Shown: positions 7,445 to 10,741 of the stretch, in pieces
Layout: every line of letters starts with the position of its first letter
Numbering within the stretch: position 1 is the stretch's first letter
DNA from: Campylobacteraceae bacterium
GTDB lineage: Bacteria > Campylobacterota > Campylobacteria > Campylobacterales > Sulfurospirillaceae
Reading direction: 5' to 3'
DNA: 10,741 bases
Assembly: GCA_027055635.1 (NCBI GenBank)
Contig: JALUMZ010000132.1
Coordinates: 1 to 10,741, forward strand
Translations under genes and position numbers: made by a program
The notes under the pieces: generated by a model
What the model saw: the letters and a program-made list of their open reading frames with translations, nothing else
Told to the model about the DNA's origin: nothing
Database searches by the model: none

Positions 7445-8761
7445 CTATTTGTTCTCCATCATATTGTTTTCCATTTGGTATTCACATTTGTACATATTTA
7501 ACTTTTTTGCCTGATCTTCATTTATATCAAAGATATATTGTACTGCTTGGACTATAACATCTGCCTCGGGTTTTTCTGCTACTTCTTTTAATTTTATGGT
7601 TGGTGTATGTAAGAAACCATTGAAAGCGTGGTGTACTATTTTTACTATCTCATTTTTTTGTGATTCATCTATATAGCCTTTTTTTATGGCTCTTTCTATC
7701 TCATGCAGAGAACAGCTTTGAGCTTTTGTTCTTATCTCTTTTATGATTGGGTCTATACAGAGTGTTTGAAGCCATTTGAAAAATTCCATAGTTGATTTGC
7801 CTATAATTGAGTAGGCTATCTTTGCCTGCTCCTCTCTTTGTGCTATATTTTTATCTACCACCTCTTTTAAATCATCAACTGCATAGATGTGTAGATTATC
7901 AAACTCTATAGCCTCTATGTCTCTAGGAATTGCTATATCAAACCAGTATCTGTCGAACTCTTTTTTTTCTACCATATCTTTATCTATGATTGTGTGAGGG
8001 GCACCTGTGGCACTAAAAAGTAGTCTATATCTATTTATGTATTCACCAAGTTTTGAAAAAGAGGCAAAACTTGCCATCTCTCCTAATTCATCTACTAGTT
8101 TTTGGGCTTTTTCTAGATTTCTGTTCAAGATGATAACATTAACACCATTTGCTATAAGATGCTTTGCTGCCAATCTTCCCATCTCTCCTGCACCTATAAC
8201 CAAGGCTGTATATCCTCCAAGATTTCCACAAATCTCTTTTGCCTTACTTACTGCTACGCTAGATATCGATATAGAATTTTTTGAGATATCTGTATTGCTC
8301 CTTACAGATGCTGCACATTTAAAAGCATGATGCATAGCACGACTCAGTTTTTGATCGCAAAAACCTTTTTCGTAAGAAAATTTATAGGCATCTTTGAGTT
8401 GCCCAACTATCTGGGTTTCGCCGATAACCAAGCTATCTAGCGAAGATATTACAGAAAAAAGATGATGTATGGCACTATTGTCTTCATATATATCACCTCT
8501 ACTCTCCAACTCTTTTTTGGGAACTCCTGATATCTTAGAGAGTTCATTAAAAGTATGTTCTATGGTATGTTCACAATTTGCAACACTCAATATTATCTCA
8601 ACTCTGTTGCAGGTTGAGAGGACTATTGATTCGTTTGTGTGTTCAAATTCATTTAAACTTTCTTGAAAAATTGAGCGTTTTTCTTCATCAGATAGAGATA
8701 GCTTCTCTCTTATGGCTATATCTGTGTTTTTGTGAGTAAAGCTGATAGTAAGGTAGTGCAT
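7445..8761 (-). CDS. hemA: Glutamyl-tRNA reductase
   Basis: A 438-residue HemA of the C5 pathway. It reduces Glu-tRNA-Glu with NADPH to glutamate-1-semialdehyde, the first committed step of tetrapyrrole synthesis. LSTCNRVEI (48-56) carries the catalytic Cys51 that forms the thioester. SLDSLVIGETQIVGQ (107-121) is the conserved substrate-domain stretch. VIGAGEMG (188-195) is the NADPH-binding glycine motif. The C-terminal helical part is the dimerisation domain. The start overlaps the upstream stop by one base (TAATG), and the next ATG, of proS, directly follows its stop. The partner hemL is not in the window; hemC lies downstream. Confidence 0.97.
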   Translation of the reverse strand: MHYLTISFTHKNTDIAIREKLSLSDEEKRSIFQESLNEFEHTNESIVLSTCNRVEIILSVANCEHTIEHTFNELSKISGVPKKELESRGDIYEDNSAIHHLFSVISSLDSLVIGETQIVGQLKDAYKFSYEKGFCDQKLSRAMHHAFKCAASVRSNTDISKNSISISSVAVSKAKEICGNLGGYTALVIGAGEMGRLAAKHLIANGVNVIILNRNLEKAQKLVDELGEMASFASFSKLGEYINRYRLLFSATGAPHTIIDKDMVEKKEFDRYWFDIAIPRDIEAIEFDNLHIYAVDDLKEVVDKNIAQREEQAKIAYSIIGKSTMEFFKWLQTLCIDPIIKEIRTKAQSCSLHEIERAIKKGYIDESQKNEIVKIVHHAFNGFLHTPTIKLKEVAEKPEADVIVQAVQYIFDINEDQAKKLNMYKCEYQMENNMMENK

Positions 8762-9657
8762 TAAAAATCTCTTTCAATCATCTCTTTGATGATATTGCTC
8801 AAGCTACCGTCATCCTCGTTTTTGATGGCACTTAAAGCTTCAGCACCTAATCGCTTTGCATACTCTATAGAATCAACCAAACTACCACTCTCCTGCATTT
8901 TGCTTTTTATCCAAATTTTATCATCTTTGGATAAATCCTTTTTAAACAAAGAGAGTAGTTTTTGCTTGCCCTCTTCGTCTAATCTTTCATAAAGATACAT
9001 GTAAGGAAGTGTAGTTTTACCCTCCTTAAAATCATGCAAAGCCGGTTTGCCGAGTTTTTGGCTATCTTGCGTTATATCAAGAATATCATCAATAACCTGA
9101 AATGCAAGACCAAGATTTTTACCATACAGTTCATAGATTTCTATATCCTTACGGGCTAAAATAGCAGCACAAGCACTAGAAGCTTCAATCAAAGAAGCTG
9201 TTTTTTTATAAATCATATCTAGGTATCTATTTTTGTCACCATTAAAAGAGTCAGATAGCTCCACATCAAGTAACTCGCCAACTGAAAGTAGTGCAACTGC
9301 ATTAGATATTTTATAGGCAATACTCTCGTGGAGTGTTGTTAGCTCGGTAAAGCCTTTTGAGTAGAGTATATCACCAAGCATAATAGATGTTTTATTTCCA
9401 AATGTAGCATTTATTGACTCTTCTCCTCTTCTAGTCAAAGCATCATCTATAACATCATCATGTAGCAGGCTCGCTGCATGTATGAGCTCAACTATCGCTG
9501 CTAATTTATAAGCATCTTCACTAGTTCCAGCGATCTTAAGTATAAGCTTTGCTCTTAGCCTTTTACCCTTTGGAACTTTTTTAAATATCTTAGTTACGCT
9601 CTTATCATCTAATGATTCGACCATCTGCAACATTAAAATTTCAACTTTTTTTAACAA
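8761..9657 (-). CDS. ispB: Polyprenyl diphosphate synthase (all-trans long chain)
   Basis: An all-trans isoprenyl diphosphate synthase. It extends an allylic diphosphate with isopentenyl diphosphate to make the side chain of the quinone, presumably menaquinone here. The first Asp-rich motif is HDDVIDDALTRRGE (DDxxD, residues 67-71 from this start) and the second is QVIDDILDITQD; KGKRLRAKL near the N-terminus is the usual IPP-binding region. I chose TTG at 9657, giving 298 residues and an N-terminus LLKKVEILM, because AAAAGGA lies 6 nt upstream. An in-frame GTG at 9702 would add 15 residues but has no good Shine-Dalgarno. Small residues five and four positions before DDxxD (A, S) fit a long-chain product; exact chain length is not determinable. 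Confidence 0.93.
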   Translation of the reverse strand: MLKKVEILMLQMVESLDDKSVTKIFKKVPKGKRLRAKLILKIAGTSEDAYKLAAIVELIHAASLLHDDVIDDALTRRGEESINATFGNKTSIMLGDILYSKGFTELTTLHESIAYKISNAVALLSVGELLDVELSDSFNGDKNRYLDMIYKKTASLIEASSACAAILARKDIEIYELYGKNLGLAFQVIDDILDITQDSQKLGKPALHDFKEGKTTLPYMYLYERLDEEGKQKLLSLFKKDLSKDDKIWIKSKMQESGSLVDSIEYAKRLGAEALSAIKNEDDGSLSNIIKEMIERDF

Positions 9658-9663
9658 TTTAAT

Positions 9664-9670
9664 TCCTTTT
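9664..9670 (-). promoter_or_regulatory. Shine-Dalgarno deciding the TTG start of ispB
   Basis: AAAAGGA on the minus strand, 6 nt before TTG at 9657. It would lie inside codons 11-13 if the longer GTG start at 9702 were used, which argues that the GTG start is not the real one. Confidence 0.6.
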
Positions 9671-9721
9671 AACTTTCGACCTTCTTTATATATGTTCTGC
9701 ACCTATTATCATACATAGAAT

Positions 9722-10156
9722 TTATTTATATTTAAATGTAACCTGAATTCTTTTTGTTTTATCTTTTATATAAACATCCAGTGTAGCTACCTGCTTTTTT
9801 GGTTCAAAATTAGAAAAAACAATCAAAGCGTATGCCCCTTCATGGTAATCTCCACCATCTTGGAGCAATTTTACTTTAACTCTGTCTAATGATCTTTTCA
9901 TACTCAATACATATTGATTTGGATATCTCATATATTTTGTAAGTAAAATAAGGTTTTTACTTCCGTCATAAAGAGTCCATCTAAAACTTAATTCATATCT
10001 GTTTTTTCCTTTGCCAGCACTATCTTTATCTATAAGTACAGTTGCAATTTTATCTTTTTTGAGATTAAAACTGTATTGAAAATCCCAGATTTTTTCTTTT
10101 GCTGCTGATAGATTTGTGACAACAAGTAGGAAAAGAAGAAAAAAGATTTTACTCAT
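9722..10156 (-). CDS. Small secreted protein of unknown function
   Basis: A 144-residue protein with a clear signal peptide (lysine near the N-terminus, hydrophobic IFFLLFLLVVTNL, likely cleavage after SAA near residue 19). The mature part of about 125 residues is rich in beta-type segments: WDFQYSFNL, RYELSFRWTLYDG, NLILLTKY, YALIVFSNF, ATLDVYIKDK and a final RIQVTFKYK. It has no cysteine after the signal and no lipobox, so a soluble periplasmic beta-rich protein is likely. I do not recognise a functional family. The gene overlaps the DUF2018 stop by 8 nt and sits where H. pylori has HP0241 and C. jejuni Cj0540, both annotated from memory as hypothetical or exported, so it appears conserved in place. 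Confidence 0.78.
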   Translation of the reverse strand: MSKIFFLLFLLVVTNLSAAKEKIWDFQYSFNLKKDKIATVLIDKDSAGKGKNRYELSFRWTLYDGSKNLILLTKYMRYPNQYVLSMKRSLDRVKVKLLQDGGDYHEGAYALIVFSNFEPKKQVATLDVYIKDKTKRIQVTFKYK

Positions 10157-10430
10157 GTTGAGTCAAGACATCCCCTGTTGCTGATATATAGAGCGAATTT
10201 TTCCTCTCCAAGATATCATCTGCTTTTTCAAGAACTATCTCATTTAAGCGGTATTCAAGCTCCATATCATCTTTTATAAACTCTTCAAGTAGCATTTCCA
10301 TAGCGCAATATTTATCAAACACTCCATCAATTGATTGCTCTACAAGAGATCTGTTTGCATTGTAAACTATATCGTAAAACTTACTCTTTGGGCTACCCAT
10401 CAAAAAATCATCTTCGTCATTACTAAACAT
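10149..10430 (-). CDS. DUF2018 family protein (HP0242-like)
   Basis: A 93-residue acidic protein, mostly helical by eye. Its central stretch (FYDIVYNANRSLVEQSI..VFDKYCAMEMLLEE, then a charged helix DMELEYRLNEIVLEKADDILER) fits the DUF2018 family of Campylobacterota. The best known member from memory is H. pylori HP0242, an intertwined all-helical homodimer without assigned function, whose gene occupies the same position ahead of HP0241 and ispB. The start is supported by AAGGA 5 nt before ATG (10440-10436). A TAA in the same frame directly precedes the ATG. It is the first gene of the operon and directly follows the structured element at 10447-10721. Confidence 0.82.
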   Translation of the reverse strand: MFSNDEDDFLMGSPKSKFYDIVYNANRSLVEQSIDGVFDKYCAMEMLLEEFIKDDMELEYRLNEIVLEKADDILERKNSLYISATGDVLTQHE

Positions 10431-10446
10431 TTAGTTCCTTTTTTGT

Positions 10447-10721
10447 TTATTACTCCACCGACTAAATACACCAATTTTTGAAAAACAGAGACTAGGTTTG
10501 ATGTGAACAGAAAAATTTACAGGACTAGCTACAGCTAATTCAAGAATTTTTCTGTTTGCAGATTGCCAAGTATCTGTTTTCCCTTCGGGTGCTTTAGTTT
10601 TGCCCATATACTTCGTTAGATTTACTTGACTTAAGCTATGGCTAAGCCTTCATAAATCTGCCTCGTCTATGAACAAAACTAAAACATCAAAAGTTGATGT
10701 ATTTAGTCGGTGGAGTAATAA
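10447..10721. repeat. 275-bp element bounded by 35-nt inverted repeats
   Basis: The left arm (10447-10481, containing TTACTCCACCGACTAAAT) and the right arm (10687-10721, containing ATTTAGTCGGTGGAGTAA) are inverted copies with 33 of 35 positions complementary. The interior holds further inverted repeats: AACAGAAAAATT (10506-10517) with AATTTTTCTGTT (10545-10556), perfect over 12 bp, and TTTAGTTTTG (10593-10602) with CAAAACTAAA (10674-10683). TA dinucleotides follow the CTCC..GGAG ends on both sides (10451-10452 and 10716-10717), as would be left by an IS630/Tc1-type insertion, but the match continues beyond them. It may be a MITE or a structured RNA gene; one copy cannot decide. Confidence 0.75.
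10447..10721 (-). ncRNA. Candidate structured 5' leader RNA of the operon
   Basis: Folded as minus-strand RNA, the outer arms form P1 (10721-10687 with 10481-10447). P2 follows with no gap: 10686-10668 with 10608-10590 gives 19 consecutive pairs, three of them G-U. P2 is extended by arms at 10659-10653/10624-10618 and 10646-10641/10636-10630. Then come small hairpins at 10589-10581 and 10576-10572/10563-10559, and a 12-bp stem (10556-10545/10517-10506) whose loop holds a 6-bp hairpin (10539-10534/10529-10524). Transcription would start just outside P1, and P1 ends 7 nt before the Shine-Dalgarno of the first gene. It is not RNase P RNA, tmRNA, 6S or SRP RNA, nor any riboswitch I can recognise. 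The RNA role is inference. Confidence 0.4.
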
Positions 10722-10729
10722 TTATTTAG

Positions 10730-10738
10730 ATTGTAGCA
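10730..10738 (-). promoter_or_regulatory. Extended -10 promoter for the operon
   Basis: On the minus strand these bases are TGCTACAAT: TACAAT, one mismatch from TATAAT, with the TGn extension. Initiation would fall about 10723, essentially at the outer end of the 35-nt inverted repeat. The -35 region lies outside the window. It is the only good minus-strand -10 I see ahead of the ten-gene operon. Confidence 0.5.
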
Positions 10739-10741
10739 TAC

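Noticed and set aside
9658..9702. Longer ispB starting with GTG at 9702.
   Set aside because: No Shine-Dalgarno precedes it, while TTG at 9657 has AAAAGGA at ideal spacing. The extra 15 residues look like translated untranslated region.
10482..10530. Group I intron-like motif (CAGAGACTAGG on the plus strand resembling the R element).
   Set aside because: No matching P, Q or S elements are present, and P7 would not pair; GACTAG merely recurs as a direct copy.
10447..10721. Known housekeeping RNA (RNase P RNA, tmRNA, 6S, SRP) or a known riboswitch, including the molybdenum-cofactor motif, on either strand.
   Set aside because: The RNase P GAGGAAAGTCC core, tmRNA ends and tag, and SRP and riboswitch core motifs are not found. 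ACAGAAA occurs once but without its partner region.
1..10741. CRISPR array, tRNA genes, or a defence system.
   Set aside because: No regularly spaced direct repeats, tRNA cloverleaf or defence-type genes are visible. Apart from the 10447-10721 element, the region looks like core chromosome.

Overview
The window looks like a low-GC member of the Campylobacterota (Epsilonproteobacteria), most like Sulfurimonas or a close relative. The evidence is the gene content and order. On the minus strand a DUF2018 gene, a small secreted protein, a polyprenyl diphosphate synthase, hemA, proS, fxsA, hemC and a UbiD-type menaquinone decarboxylase follow each other. From memory this is the backbone of the H. 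pylori HP0242-HP0237 and C. jejuni Cj0540-Cj0546 regions. Genus assignment is inference.

Layout. Bases 74-313 (+) encode a ThiS/MoaD-like sulfur carrier ending in a glycine run, closed by an intrinsic terminator. Facing it tail to tail, 339-623 (-) encodes a second carrier-like protein that lacks the terminal diglycine and has its own extended -10 promoter. From about 10430 down to 678, ten minus-strand genes are packed with overlaps of 1 to 50 nt, abutting ends or gaps of at most 64 nt. In transcription order they are: DUF2018 protein, secreted protein of unknown function, ispB, hemA, proS, fxsA, a DsbC/DsbG-like thioredoxin-fold protein, hemC, ubiD/mqnL and a CNNM-type CBS membrane protein. 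Two of them most likely start with TTG (ispB at 9657, fxsA at 5741).

How the genes fit together. HemA and HemC are early tetrapyrrole enzymes. Both HemA and ProS use aminoacyl-tRNA chemistry. The polyprenyl synthase and the UbiD-type decarboxylase supply the tail and a head-group step of menaquinone. The operon therefore couples haem and quinone supply, the two needs of an anaerobic or microaerobic respiratory chain, with envelope proteins (FxsA, Dsb-like, CNNM).

Most interesting region. The 311 bases upstream of the operon (10431-10741) hold an element bounded by 35-nt inverted arms (33 of 35 positions complementary). Inside are further nested stems: a perfect 12-bp stem, a 19-position stem, and a branched arm. 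An extended -10 motif on the minus strand places the predicted transcription start within a few bases of the outer stem, and the 3' arm ends 7 nt before the Shine-Dalgarno of the first gene. It is either a large structured 5' leader RNA of the haem/quinone operon or a MITE-like insertion in its untranslated region. I match it to no RNA family I know.
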